64,000 bases of DNA from the NCBI RefSeq assembly GCF_040712315.1, contig NC_134017.1:1456001-1520000 (forward strand). Reading direction: 5' to 3'. How positions within the stretch are numbered: position 1 is the stretch's first letter; each line of letters starts with the position of its first letter. Shown piece by piece: positions 53,563-64,000 of this stretch. Below the pieces are notes generated by a model. It ran no database searches and had not been told where the DNA came from. It worked only from the letters and a program-made list of their open reading frames with translations. Position numbers and translations under genes: made by a program. Source of the stretch: Castanea sativa (lineage: Eukaryota; Streptophyta; Magnoliopsida; Fagales; Fagaceae).

Positions 53563-55804
53563 TTTTTTTCATATTTTGAAAAAAAAAAAAACAATTTCCT
53601 TGTTTAAACAATAGATGCCCATGGTAAATGATGTTGCACTCATGTTTAAAAAGTTTTAACTGTATGTTTTTGTGGCGCAGGTCGTCCAGTTACTCAATCC
53701 ACAATTCTGGAGAGATGGTCCCAGGCCTCTTTGACTTCACCAAATGCAAATGGTATTTCATTGACCCTCCACATGTCTATTTCTTGGATATTCTAATTTC
53801 TGTTTTTATTTGTTGGGGGTGAACTAGTTTAACATGTATAACACTCACACACACACACATTATATTAGACTGTTTTTACTGTTATTTACAAATGTCATTG
53901 GGTTTTTAACCTTGCAAACAAAAATTTTATTTGCTTATAATTTTATTAAGCATTTTAATTTCTTGCTTTTTTGGGTTTATGGTAGGATATTGAAATCTTA
54001 ATTGTTGTCTTTGATTTCTGTACTAGTTTATTTTTTTCAATACACCTTAAAATGAGAATCAGGGTGGAAGATTAAGTGTTTTTTGCATAATCAGAAGATT
54101 CAGAACATTTGTCCACTATATCAATTTTTGACCGATGTACTTTGCCATAAGTTCAGTAAATTTGTTCTGCTGTAATTGTAATCAAAATGTCTTTTTTTCT
54201 TTACTAAAAAAAAGCATCTTATGCTTTTTGTTTTGGCATAACTGTACTGGAATGGGAAACAAAGAATAGTTTAAGGTCTTGGTGAGAAATCTGGGTTTGC
54301 TTCACCTTCAATGTTCTTTTGCTTTTGCTTTTGCTTTTTTTTTTTTTTTCGTTCCTACTATGTAAGTTGCTACTTTATTTCTTTATCATTCTTTTTTAGT
54401 TTTCCAAAGATTGTTTTTTGAATACTAGTTTGATTAAAAAAAAATTGTTGTCTTCGTGTTATAGATCGAACCAGATCCTGCCATCGTCTGAGCCAAGCCG
54501 AGTTAGCTGCTGATTTTGAAGGAAAAAAGGGCAAGAAGGTGAATTTTCTCTTCAAGATTACTTAGCTACAAGAACTTAGTTAAAAGATTGGAGGTTTTGG
54601 TGTTTGTATCTAATTTTGGAAGTTGTTAGTGGGTTCTGTTTGAAGTGTCCTTGTCGTTTTTGTTTGGTTTTATCTGGGTGTTTGCATTTGAGTAAAAGGG
54701 TGTCAAATCATGGAGATAAGTTTGCCAAATTGTTGAATTTTGGGGATAGTTTGATAAAAATCAAAATAAGTGTTTCTCATTTGATGCTTTTTGACTAATG
54801 CATTGGGGTTTGTGCTGTTGTTTCTTTGACTGGATCCAGTGCTGCTCTGGGGTTTGGGTGTGGGATTTTGCTCTTTTTGCTTCTTAAATTAAGGCAAAAT
54901 GTGGACTGTTGTGGTAAATGTCTCCATGCCTATGATTTTATCAACTGTTGAAAACATTAATATTGTAAAATGTCATTAAAAAATCTAACCCTCTCATTTT
55001 AAAATCTAATTTTTAAACCTTGCTACTGGTATCAAGTTTGTTTTCTTATTACTGCAACGTAGTGAATTATGATTGACTTTGAAATACTACTTCTTGTTCG
55101 CCTTATCATGTAAAGTGAGCATCTGTATGTATGGAATTACTGCCTTTTGAATTGTATAGGTCTTTATCAGTATCCAATACAGCAGTGGGGAAGTTGATGG
55201 TTTTACTTAATGACTTTTTTATGTTACAACTGTAGAAACACATTGCCAATTAGATAGGCCTTCATAACTTGTAACTAGCATCTGCAATGCATAATTTCTA
55301 CTACCATCTACAAGATTACTTGCCATTGGAATTAATTAATATCAAGTATCTTTGCTCTTTAGTGCTTAATCATCTAAACAAAACAAAGAAGGATTGTAAA
55401 AGTGGTCTACACTCCATTATCCACCATAAATAGATAGTAAACTTTTCCTAAGTTCCATATTTTGATGTATATTTAAGATGTGTAACCCCTTTTCACCTTC
55501 ACTTATTCACCTTTCTCTATTGTCCAGTATAGACATAGCTCATTCATGACACCATTTAAGTGAATCTTGTCACCTTTCTACTTGTGAAGAGCCACACAAA
55601 TCATTGCCACACATCACAAGTGCAACAACTATTTATTTCTAATGTTTGGGACACACAATAGTAGTCTATTCCTCATTGATGGTGTGAGGAAAATTCAATT
55701 TCATGTGCATAATACAATACCAAATGACCTTAACACTAGTTTAAAGGGTAGCCTTGTTAACTGTTTTGCACCTCAAAAACTAAAAGTAAAAATTCAATTA
55801 GACG
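53563..55804. other. CACTA interior with exon-like pieces
   Basis: After a GCGCAG acceptor-like site (53680) there is a short open stretch (RPVTQSTILERWSQASLTSP) at 53681-53750. After a TTATAG site (54465) there is a stretch encoding LSQAELAADFEGKKGKK in one frame (about 54480-54540). They look like captured exons of unknown genes flanked by intron-like DNA; I could not name the source. Confidence 0.35.
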
Positions 55805-56160
55805 TTCTATGGCCGCGTTTTTAAGAAGTCTAAAACGCGGCTAATTAAGCTTCAGGGCAACTTACCAATTGCCCTATAGCCACGTTGTAAACGTGGCTAT
55901 AGAACGTGGCTATGGCCGCGGTTCTGAAACCGTGGCTACAGTAGGTCCTGTAGCCACGTTTCTAAAAGCGTGGCCATTGGTCTGCCTATAGCCACGGCTA
56001 CAAAAAACGTAGCCATAGGCCTATAGTTACGCATTTTAGGCCATGGTTAAAAACGTGGCCTAAAAATACGCGGCTATAGACCAAATGGTCCTATAGCCAC
56101 GTTTTTTGGAGCTATAGCCACGTTTTAAAAACGCGGCTATAGGACCTTTTTTTTGTAGTG
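55805..56160. repeat. 3' subterminal repeat array of the CACTA element
   Basis: More than fifteen copies of GCCACGTTT/AAACGTGGC and CCGCGTTTT variants in both orientations lead to the terminal TTTTTTTTGTAGTG. Confidence 0.8.
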
Positions 56161-56805
56161 CTTGTTCCTAGGCTGATGGCTTTTGTCATTTGGCCTCGTT
56201 GTATAAGCACTATTGTGCTTGAGTTCTATGTTTCAGAGGAGTCCTCTGCTACTGTTGTGCCCTTTGGGACTGTGTAATCTATTTGCTGTTATACTTTGTC
56301 AGCTTTATGTATTTTTGTATTTGTTTTTTTGTACAAAATATAATCTCTATATGTAAAGTTTCTTTATAAAGACTTAAACTCTAATTCTTGCTCACGAACA
56401 CTTATACTTGTAAAGTGGTTGTGGTGATTTTACTATAAAACATTTAGTGAGGGCATTGGCATCTTTGATAGGAATGGCGCAGCCCTGTAATAAACCATGG
56501 CCCCAACCAAATCCTTGCCCTAGGAAGTTGATCTCTCATTCTGGGCATGCTACGTTTTTGAATGGTTTAGAGTTGACATATGTACACTTTTTTCCCAATA
56601 TAAATAAATGGATTTGTTACATATTGGTTCAGATGTAATATATGAAATATATGTATATATATAGATATATATATATATATATTATGATAATCAAAATATG
56701 AAATAAAATATTACCCATTCAAAAACAAAAGACGGAAATTGTATCTCACATAGTTATTACCAACAGTACGTAGCAAACACGGCCTCTTAATTCCTCAATC
56801 CCAAA
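56161..56805 (+). other. Displaced downstream part of the 48733 gene region
   Basis: If the CACTA element is removed, this sequence joins 49280 and is the natural continuation of that gene's 3' flank. TTTGTATTTG and AAAATATAATC near 56310-56345 are plausible 3'-end elements. A (TA)n lies at about 56650-56682. No coding region is supported. Confidence 0.35.
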
Positions 56806-57062
56806 TGGGTGTTTTATTGGTTCCTTACAGTGAATGAGTAATATTAGTCAGTCTTTTTATGTTATTTTGTTCTTCAGGTTATTTTGATTGTCTTTTGAAG
56901 ACTAGTCAAGATGCATCTGCAATGTTTCTGGTTGTTTTTGTTTTTTTTTTTTAGACCATGTTTCTGGATGTTGAATTTGCTATTTTGGAGATTTTATATT
57001 TCTGGGTGATATTAAATTTTTGAGCCATTGAAATGTTTTGGTAGAAGTAAATTGATGTACTT
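56806..57062. repeat. ~585-bp tandem duplication, unit 1
   Basis: Matches 57390-57648 in the same order: TCAAATGGGTGTTTT-like, AGTCTTTTTATGTTATTT, GTTCTTCAGGTT, TGTCTTTTGAAG, CTAGTCAAGATGC, TTTCTGGATGTTGAATTTGC and TTTTTGAGCCA. Confidence 0.75.
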
Positions 57063-57389
57063 CTTACTTCCTAGTCCTTTTTTTTCCTTCCTTGATATGA
57101 AGTCGGTTCTTAGCCATGCAATGGCTACAGTTGTTGATTTCCCTCGCGGATGCATCGGAATTTGATGGCTTCGATTTCAAGATGAGGGACGTGTGTACTG
57201 TCACGTCGGTGGTGGCGTCCTGAGAGATGGTATGGACTTTAATTATACTCCTAAATATTCTTCTTCTTCTTCTTCTTCTTCTTCTTTTCCCTTGTAACGT
57301 CATACATTTGGATTGGCGTCGTCGATATAGCCAGCTGGGGTCTTGATCTTGGTAATCCGTGTAAGGTGTGAGAATTATATCGTTTTGTC
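57063..57389. other. Spacer with (CTT)n
   Basis: A (CTT)n run lies at 57260-57285. The minus-strand frame through it is an artefact of the repeat. Confidence 0.4.
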
Positions 57390-57648
57390 AAATGGGTGTT
57401 TTCTTGGTTTCTTCTTATAGAGTATGAGTAATCTACTAATCTTAGATAGTCTTTTTATGTTATTTGGTTCTTCAGGTTCTTTTGTTTGTCTTTTGAAGGC
57501 TAGTCAAGATGCTTTTGCAATGTTTTTTTTTTCGTAGGACAATGTTTCTGGATGTTGAATTTGCTATTCTAGAGCTTTTTTACTTCTGGATGATATTGAG
57601 TTTTTGAGCCAATGAAATCTTTTGGCAAAGCTAAATTGATGGTTGTTC
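57390..57648. repeat. ~585-bp tandem duplication, unit 2
   Basis: Second copy. A third partial copy at 58480-58560 keeps GATCTTGGTCATC and GGTGTGAGAGTTATA, matching 57335-57400. Confidence 0.7.
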
Positions 57649-58870
57649 TAGAAACACAGATATATCTTCCAATTGTGTTAAAGAAAAAGTAATTTAAACC
57701 CTTGACTTATGTTTGGTTGCTGAGAAATGGGAGACAAATTTCTGAAAGTTTTGGATCATTTGTTTAGCAAGCCATGTTACAATTTTAGGTTGAAGTTTAT
57801 GAATGCTATTTTGGAATGATGTGACTTTTTGATTTGCACTTAAACTTGTTGAGATAGTTAACGGAGTATTTGTTATGAACACAACTTTTATATCACAATT
57901 TTGACGTGACAGGTTGTGATTGATTACTTATTATTTTTACATGAATTTACTATTTTTTTTTTAATAATGTTAAGCATATATAAAAATGCACAACTTTATA
58001 CCATAACTCGCTACGTTGCGAGTTGTAAGTAGTTGAAGACATGGTCTACCATTATTCATTCACCAATCACAACTCGCCACGTGACAAGTTGTGGCATGAA
58101 ATTGTACATTTTTATGTGTTTATTACTCTTTTTTTTCTTTTTTCTTTTTTTTCTTTTTTCTTTTTTTTCTTTTTTCTTTTTTTCTATCCTTTACAATCAC
58201 TCATGTTCAGGTTGTGGTAGAAGTTGTGGTACAAAGTTATGTGCCTAGCTAGATTTTTCTCGAGTTAGTAAGTTGGTTTTAAGTGTTAATGTGTTATTGT
58301 TGGATTGATACCCATGTGATGTGAAAATCTACTGTATGTGTGAGGAATCAGTGGTGGATATAAAGAAATGCTTTTAAAAACAGTTTGTTAAAATAGCATC
58401 TCCGTTTAGGGTTCTCATGTACCTTATAAAACAAAAGGAAGTAAAACTCTGAGATCTGTGATCGGGCATCACCTATAAGTTTGGTTTTGATCTTGGTCAT
58501 CTGTGATCGGGTGTGAGAGTTATACTGTTATTTTGAAATGAGTGTTTCCTTTTTCTCTCCTACTTCTAGTTAAATTATTTGATTTCTGGGGTACTTGTTC
58601 GATTGTCATAGAGAGGCTTTGTTTAATTTCAGGAGGAACTATGTCACTGATTAATTATTACATATATGAGAGGCTTTGTTGTGTTGAGAGAATGAAATCT
58701 AGCCTGGACAGGAGTACGTGTAAATTTTACACCGGATTCTTCAAAAAAGTAGTAGTCCTTCATTTTTTTTTTTTTTTTTTTTTTTTGGAGAGCAAGACTG
58801 CAAGAGTGAAGTTTCCAACCGAGATAACACTTACTGCTTGTTTGGAATGGAAGAAAACATGGGGTACGTG
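57649..58870. other. Non-coding DNA
   Basis: A (T)nC low-complexity run lies at 58130-58187 and a T run at 58764-58786. Short inverted TAACTCGCTACGTTGCGAGTT- and CACGTGACAAGTTGTGG-type phrases occur at 58003-58095. No gene is supported. Confidence 0.4.
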
Positions 58871-59893
58871 CGGGGGTGGAGCCACCTTATGCATTGGGGG
58901 GGCCATGGCCCCTCCAAATTTTTTTAAAACCTCTCTAATTATAGGTAAAATTAGTCTACAATCATTTTGAGTTAAGAGCTGAGCCCCACAAGATTAAAAG
59001 ATTGCCCCCCCTCCAACACATCACTCATAAAATTCTCCCCACCCCAAATCCCAACTGTGCAATGGTAAAAATTAACTCCTCTTGTCTTTCCCATTCTCCT
59101 CTAAAGCATGATAGCCACGTCCATATTTTTCTAGTTTTTAGTTATTCAATTTTTGTGAAAGGATAATACTGAGGAGTAGTACTTTACATTACTTGATTAA
59201 ACTCATATGTATTGAATTTCAGTGTCCTTAAAAATAATATTATTGTTTGTATTTTATTGGACATGTTAAATATGTGCTTGAATTTAATTGAAGAACCTAA
59301 TGTATTACATGTAGGACATTGTACTTAAGTTTTACACTTTCTCAAAACTATTACAATATCTCCTTCCACTTTACAATTCCACAAAAGACTCTCCTCATCA
59401 CTTGGCGCTCTCTGTTCAGTTTCTCTACATTAATTCTTCCATAGGATGCTCTCACGTAATCACATTTTCATTAGTTTCTCCCACTTCCTTGACAAAGAGT
59501 TTTCTTATTTAAAGCTAAGCAAATATTGAGAAATACCAACTTTTTTTTTTTTTTCTTCTTCTTCTTCTTCTTCTTCTTCTTCTTCTTCTTCTTCTTCTTC
59601 TTCTTCTTCTTCTGCAGTTTTGTTGTATACTTATATTTGATTTCTATGAATGTTATGGACTTATGGATTTTCAAAAAAATAGGAGAAACTCAAGGAAAAA
59701 GAAAAGAATTAAGATGCTTAATTGGTCGATTAACTTGTTAGTATTTTGATTTTTGAGTGCTATAGAATTACACCGACAAAAATATTCTATCAACAAGCTT
59801 GTGTTATAAATATATTGTACTTTGAGTTTTTTGTTGAATCAAAATGATAGTTTACGTTAGCCCCTCAAGCAAAAATTCCTGGCTACACCCCTG
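58871..59893. mobile_element. hAT transposon, non-autonomous, 1,023 bp
   Basis: The left end CGGGGGTGGAGCCACC and the right end CCTGGCTACACCCCTG are inverted repeats of the hAT CAGGGGTGGAGCCA type. The flanks GGTACGTG (58863-58870) and GGTATGTG (59894-59901) match at seven of eight bases, the hAT duplication length. No transposase. A (TTC)n run of about 19 units lies at 59555-59612. Confidence 0.85.
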
Positions 59894-59901
59894 GGTATGT
59901 G

Positions 59902-60631
59902 GTTTGTAATGTGCCTAAACTGATTAAAGGTAGTGCATTTCCTATTTTTATAAGAACTTCTCTACTCATCAGAACAATGGAATATCTCCAATTTATAGCC
60001 CCTCTTCAAGCTGCCAAATCCTTTTTTCCCCTTCTTTTAAAGAGAGAGAGAGAGACTTTGGTTATGTTTGTCTTGTCCATTTGAGCCGTCATTCCTTAGT
60101 GCTAATTAAACCTTCACTTTTTTGGTAGCCCTTTCAAAATTTTTCTTTCATGAGTTGCAGTGATTATGAAAGGAAAATTAAACTATTAGACCACAGTTAC
60201 ATGTTATGTGTAACAGAGTTCATTTGCCTATTTGCCTGTGATACTAATTTAGCAACTTCCTACACTATTCTCTTTTCCAAATGTAAGAAGACAACCGTCA
60301 TTCTTTCTGAACCAGTGGTTAATCTGTTTAACGTGCAACAGCATAATGGCACAGTTCTATAACTCTTATGTCTCTATCCTTCGTATATGTAGTCCTTTGT
60401 CTTCAGCCACATACAGAGCCTCTCTTAACTGCAGAATTACATAGAGACATTGTCCTGCTTGTTTTACTCATACTGAAAAGTCCTGCAAAAATTTTATTTC
60501 CTTGGCGATCCTTGCCCCTGAAAGTTATGCTTCCCCTACTAGCTAGTCCCACCTCTCACCTACCAGTTCTATGCCCACTTTGAGTAAGTGAGGAGAGAAT
60601 TTAATTTCTTGTTTTTTTTCCAATCTAGGAG
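59902..60631. other. Non-coding DNA
   Basis: No gene supported; open frames at 59899-60583 lack codon bias, context or known motifs. (GA)n at about 60042-60055. Confidence 0.35.
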
Positions 60632-61237
60632 TGTGCAGCCAATTTACCAAAATTGACCCGACCTAACCCAACTTGACAAGTGGGGTCGGTTTTTAGGAAT
60701 TAGTAGGTTGAGTTGGGTTATGAAAATTTTTTAATAGTGGGTCGGGTTAGGTTTGAGTCATAACAATCACAAATCCATCTAATTCGACCCAACCCACCTA
60801 TATATTTAAATTTATATTTATATATATTTAAAAATATATTATATAATTAATAATTTTTTATTTAATTTGTTCCCCTATTCAGCTCTTCTTATATAAAACC
60901 TAATTACCTCGCAAACCCTAACAATTTTATTTCTCTCTCTACCGCCTTCCACTCCTGCTCTCACTCGCACTCCACTTTTATTTGTTTATAACTAAGTTGG
61001 GATACTAGTTCATGTATATTTTGTTTATCAACTCAGTTAGATATATTTTGTTTATAATTGAGTTGGAATACTAGTTCGTGTATATTTTGTTTTTCAACTC
61101 AGGTGGCAAGTAAGATATATTTTCTTCTACTCAATTTAATAATAATAATAAATAAATAAAATTGTCCAACCCATGGGTTCAACCCGACCAAACCTGATCC
61201 ATGTGGGTTGGGTTGAACTTGGCATGTGTGTTTAGAA
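60632..61237. repeat. Repeat with inverted CCCGACC/GGGTCGG and GGGTTGGGTT motifs
   Basis: The left part has GACCCGACCTAACCCAACTT, GGGTCGGGTTAGGTTTGAG and CGACCCAACCCACC. The right part has CAACCCGACCAAACCTGATC and GGGTTGGGTTGAAC. Opposed motif clusters at two ends with an AT-rich core suggest a non-autonomous DNA element; exact ends are not resolved. Confidence 0.45.
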
Positions 61238-61345
61238 TCTAAAGAACATGTAATCTAACGGTTGGATGTTCAAAATACTAATCCAATAAAAGTTATTAAG
61301 TGGCGTAACATTATTAAAAATAACACCGGATGTAACTTGAACCCA
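61238..61345. repeat. Short interspersed repeat related to 31797-31920
   Basis: Contains GTAATCTAACGGTTGGATG, ATCCAATAAAAGTTATTAAG, TGGCGTAAC and ACACCGGATGTAACTTGAAC. A SINE inserted at its end. Confidence 0.5.
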
Positions 61346-61349
61346 TCTT

Positions 61350-61465
61350 TTTTTTTTTTAGATAATTATAACATGTTGCTAACCCCGCAGCTCAAACCCT
61401 TTCCCCCTAAACCCCCAAGCACATTGTACATGGGGATGTGCCAATTCAGCTACAAGGCCCTTGGC
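61350..61465 (-). mobile_element. tRNA-derived SINE with 16-bp target duplication
   Basis: AACTTGAACCCATCTT flanks it exactly (61334-61349 and 61466-61481). On the minus strand it starts GGGCCTTGTAGCTGAATTGG (A-box type), has GGGTTTGAGCTGC (B-box-like) and ends in an A run. It belongs to a different family from the three SINEs at 338, 5681 and 25728. Confidence 0.8.
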
Positions 61466-61904
61466 AACTTGAACCCATCTTATTTGTATAAATGGATACA
61501 GTGATCAAGTACAAATATAGGTTTTTGTTAATGTTACAACACTTAATATATATTTTTTATTGGTTTAATATATTCAAAATCACACTATCAGATAAATCTT
61601 TTTATTGACCTTAACATGCATGCTAAATTTCGTGGTAATCGGATGATATACTATTTAATCTAATATTTATAAATATAAAAGTTACAGATCTCTGGTCCGC
61701 TTAATATTTTGCAAGTTTTAAGAATGTAAAGGGGAAATGTGATATTTGACTAACAATATATATTTCTTTAACTCTTTTTGTTTGTTTGTTTGGTAAATAT
61801 ATAAAAAATAGATAGGAAGGGGTGACTAATGTTACTTCTCTACATTAGTGTTTGCTTAGTAACCTTTAACCATTCTTTGTCAATACCTCATTTTGATAAA
61901 GTCT

Positions 61905-62030
61905 AAGGAGCACCAACAGGTCTTTAGTGGGGGGAGGGGGGTGAATCGAACTCAAGATGCTCTGCATAATAGAGTCTTGTTAGCCCAAGGCCCCAGCCTT
62001 TAGGCCACCAATCGTGCTCGTCTTTAACTT
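61905..62030 (-). mobile_element. tRNA-like SINE candidate
   Basis: The minus strand has GATTGGTGGCCTAAAGGCTG (A-box-like) and GAGTTCGATTCACC (B box GTTCGATTC) about 60 bp apart. A full cloverleaf with acceptor pairing is not evident, so a functional tRNA is unlikely. Confidence 0.45.
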
Positions 62031-63120
62031 GTTTTAGTGACATATAAGATATAATCAAAATTAATTTTTCAAATATTATAGCATGTAATCATTGTTATAC
62101 ATTGGTTAGTAATAATAGATTTTATTTTCTTTGGAAATCAAGGGAGTGATTTTATTAATAGAAATGCTAACGAGTGCCCTTAGAGCATTGGTTAAAAATT
62201 CATTTTAGAAAAGTTTTGACATTACTTTTATGGGAAATGAAAAAAGCTGTCAAAATATTAATTGGTTTTTTTTCCCCATAAAAAATTTCTTAAACTGGAT
62301 CGTTAACCAATACCCTTCTACTTTTAAGATTTTAATTTTTAATTTTTTTTTTATAAAAAGTAACATAAAGATTACTTATTTATGTATTTATTTATTTATT
62401 GGATAATAATAAGGGAATACAACTCATCTATCATTTTAAAAAAAATATAATGCTAAGTTTCAAATTTGAAGTTTGATAATTTTTTTTTTTTTTTTTTGTG
62501 TGATAATGAATGATAAGTTCCTTAATTTAAAAGATAAAAGAATTTACTTTAGACAAATATGTGATATCTAATCTATTCAAATTATTTGCAACTATGCTAA
62601 TAAAAGCATTTTTTGTATTTTGAAAACATCATTTTAGCAGTTTTCAAAATTTTGTTTTAAATAAAAAAAATAGGAAAAAAATTTAAGTATGAAACCCAGC
62701 ATTTTATGATTTCCAAAAAAACAAAAATTGTATTTAAAATCCTCTTACCAAAGAGGTCCTTAAGTTTTTTGATATTTTATTCTTTGTCTTAGCCTTTTGT
62801 TTCAAAATAAATGTAAAAAACTTATATATATATATATATATATAAACTAATTAAGTTTTACTTTTTATCACACATTTCACGTATAGATCATCAAAAATTT
62901 TAACTTTCAATAAATACTACACAAATAAACTATAAAAAAAAATTAAGGGAAATTCTGAAAAAAAAAAATAAATAAATAAAAGTTTGTTTTGTTTTGTATT
63001 TTCAAAACACACGAAAATTAAAAGTGATGTGGCATGCAGATTCGATGCCCACACAGAAGTCAGAACGGGTTGGCTAGGCAGTTAAAGGGTCATTCAATTC
63101 AAGTTTTAAATGTAAAAGCT
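62031..63120. other. AT-rich non-coding DNA
   Basis: A (TA)n lies at 62825-62845; many A and T runs. Nothing else supported. Confidence 0.4.
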
Positions 63121-63123
63121 TGA

Positions 63124-63345
63124 CTGCCCGCATATTCTTCTGCATTAAGACTGCAATATCGGTTACCACACGTTAATTTGACTATATTGGAATGCCTACG
63201 TCTGCATTCATTACCCGCCTATTCTTCTGCATTAAAACTGCAATATCGGTTACCACACCTTAATTTGAGAAGACTTTATTTCCTTCACTGCCCGCATATT
63301 CTTCTGCATTAAAATTGCAATATCGGTTACCACACCTTAATTTGA
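63124..63345. repeat. ~82-bp tandem repeat, cluster 1
   Basis: Three copies of CATATTCTTCTGCATTAAAA followed by TGCAATATCGGTTACCACAC and CTTAATTTGA start at about 63128, 63211 and 63293. The linkers alternate between a CTATATTGGAATG type and a GAAGACTTTATTTCC type. Confidence 0.8.
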
Positions 63346-63655
63346 TTTTTTTTTAAAATGATAAATATTAATTAAACTTGATAGTTGTCACATCATGTTG
63401 GGAAGGTGACAAAAAATGAATGGCTGAAAAACTTGTACCTTTCCCATTTAATCACGTGGAGGTCGAGAGGCTTTGGAATCACAAATTAAAAAAAAGAATA
63501 CAAAAAGAAAGAGAAAGAGAAAAAGAAGAGATTCCACCCACCTTCCCCACCTAGCCCCAGCTCCTTTACTCAAGTCCTAGTGTTCAAACTCTTTACTTTG
63601 AGTTTGAGTTTTTCACTTTGAACTCACAGACTCTCTGGCGCATACCAGATTTTTT
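63346..63655. other. Spacer between repeat clusters
   Basis: CT/CA-rich at 63530-63640. No gene is supported. Confidence 0.4.
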
Positions 63656-63880
63656 TTTCCGGTTTCCACACCTTAATTTGACTATATTGGAATGTCTACG
63701 TCTGCATTCATTGCCCGCATATTCTTCTGCATTAAAACTGCAATATCAGTTACCACACCTTAATTTGAGAAGACTTTATTTCCTTCACTGCCCGCATATT
63801 CTTCTGCATTAAAACTGCAATATCGGTTACCACACCTTAATTTGACTATATTGGAATGTCTACGTCTGCATTCATTGTTC
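63656..63880. repeat. ~82-bp tandem repeat, cluster 2
   Basis: One partial (63660) and two full copies (63713, 63796) of the same unit with the same two alternating linkers, so a higher-order two-unit repeat was duplicated as a block. Confidence 0.8.
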
Positions 63881-64000
63881 AATCTTGGCTTGACATACCG
63901 CACTGCTGTACCCATGTAACTTGTAAGTTCTACTTGGTAGATAAAACGAAGGTAAATAATAGATGAGAAATGTTAGGTTAATAATATTTTTATAATAAAT

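Larger units (their letters stand above)
49281..56160. mobile_element. Non-autonomous CACTA (En/Spm) element, 6.9 kb, with captured gene DNA
   Basis: The left end CATTACAAAACATGCGGG (one substitution from CACTAC) and the right end TTTTTTGTAGTG are inverted. The 3-bp flanks CTT (49278-49280) and CTT (56161-56163) form the target duplication expected of CACTA elements. Both subterminal regions (49281-49620, 55805-56160) are crowded with AAAACGCGGC and GCCGCGTTT motifs in both orientations, the usual transposase-binding layout. No transposase frame is present. The interior carries a ribosomal protein L4 fragment, a telomere-like array, a foldback MITE, a stray CACTA end and a duplicated 0.2-kb segment. 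Confidence 0.82.

Noticed and set aside
53505..56160. A shorter CACTA element using the internal CACTAC as its left end
   Set aside because: The flanks TAG and CTT do not match, whereas the end at 49281 shares CTT with the right side.
57064..57303. Arg-rich minus-strand frame
   Set aside because: The run of Arg is the (CTT)n microsatellite; the rest has no support.
59471..59741. Poly-Lys and poly-Phe frames
   Set aside because: Translations of a T run and (TTC)n inside the hAT element.
61905..62030. Functional tRNA gene on the minus strand
   Set aside because: A- and B-box-like phrases are present but no acceptor stem pairing or clear anticodon arm; SINE origin is more likely.

Overview
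The window is nuclear DNA of a flowering plant. It is AT-rich, full of microsatellites, has spliceosomal GT-AG introns, and is dominated by plant LTR retrotransposons, tRNA-derived SINEs, LINE fragments, hAT-like and CACTA DNA transposons and short foldback elements. Several families (the tRNA-derived SINE, the LTR ending in a GGCCCAAT-type segment, the Tat-lineage Ty3/gypsy element) remind me of woody eudicots such as Fagaceae. That placement is from memory and weak. No operon-like or bacterial feature is present, and I found no large conserved host gene.

Layout. 0-6 kb: SINE copies, a long-TIR foldback element inserted at a Ty1/copia RNase H relic, and a LINE relic. 6-19 kb: two copies of an ~0.8 kb segment flank a copia-type LTR remnant that was itself split by a complete but dead Tat-lineage Ty3/gypsy element (7984-17628). 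That element has 476-bp LTRs, a gag-pol frame on the minus strand, and an intron-bearing antisense gene plus a 3' tandem array between pol and the 3' LTR. 19-28 kb: a truncated copia element, three copies of a microsatellite-ended repeat, a hAT-like element with a perfect 8-bp target duplication, and a LINE with a 16-bp target duplication and a nested solo LTR. 28-39 kb: MITEs, a small two-exon membrane-protein gene (29708-30026), a 1.8-kb tandem duplication with a G-quadruplex motif, and a duplicated segment that serves as an empty site for a second hAT-like insertion. 39-46 kb: three minisatellites (61, ~34 and 102 bp units) and a decayed LTR-element gene of the plant Transposase_32 type, broken by an opposite-strand LTR. 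46-57 kb: a second small two-exon gene (48733-49216) whose 3' UTR carries a 6.9-kb CACTA element (49281-56160, CTT target duplication) containing a captured piece of the plastid ribosomal protein L4 gene. 57-64 kb: tandem duplications, a 1-kb hAT element, SINEs and another tandem array.

The two small genes are the best candidates for something undescribed. Both have a TATA box about 65-70 bp upstream of the ATG and a short Ser-rich first exon ending in Asn-Arg. In both, a single intron splits the Arg codon at the same phase, and a short second exon encodes a hydrophobic segment followed by basic residues. I recognise neither. All other coding sequence belongs to mobile elements and is broken by stops or frameshifts. 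No computation or search was run; identities, splice sites and boundaries are hand readings.
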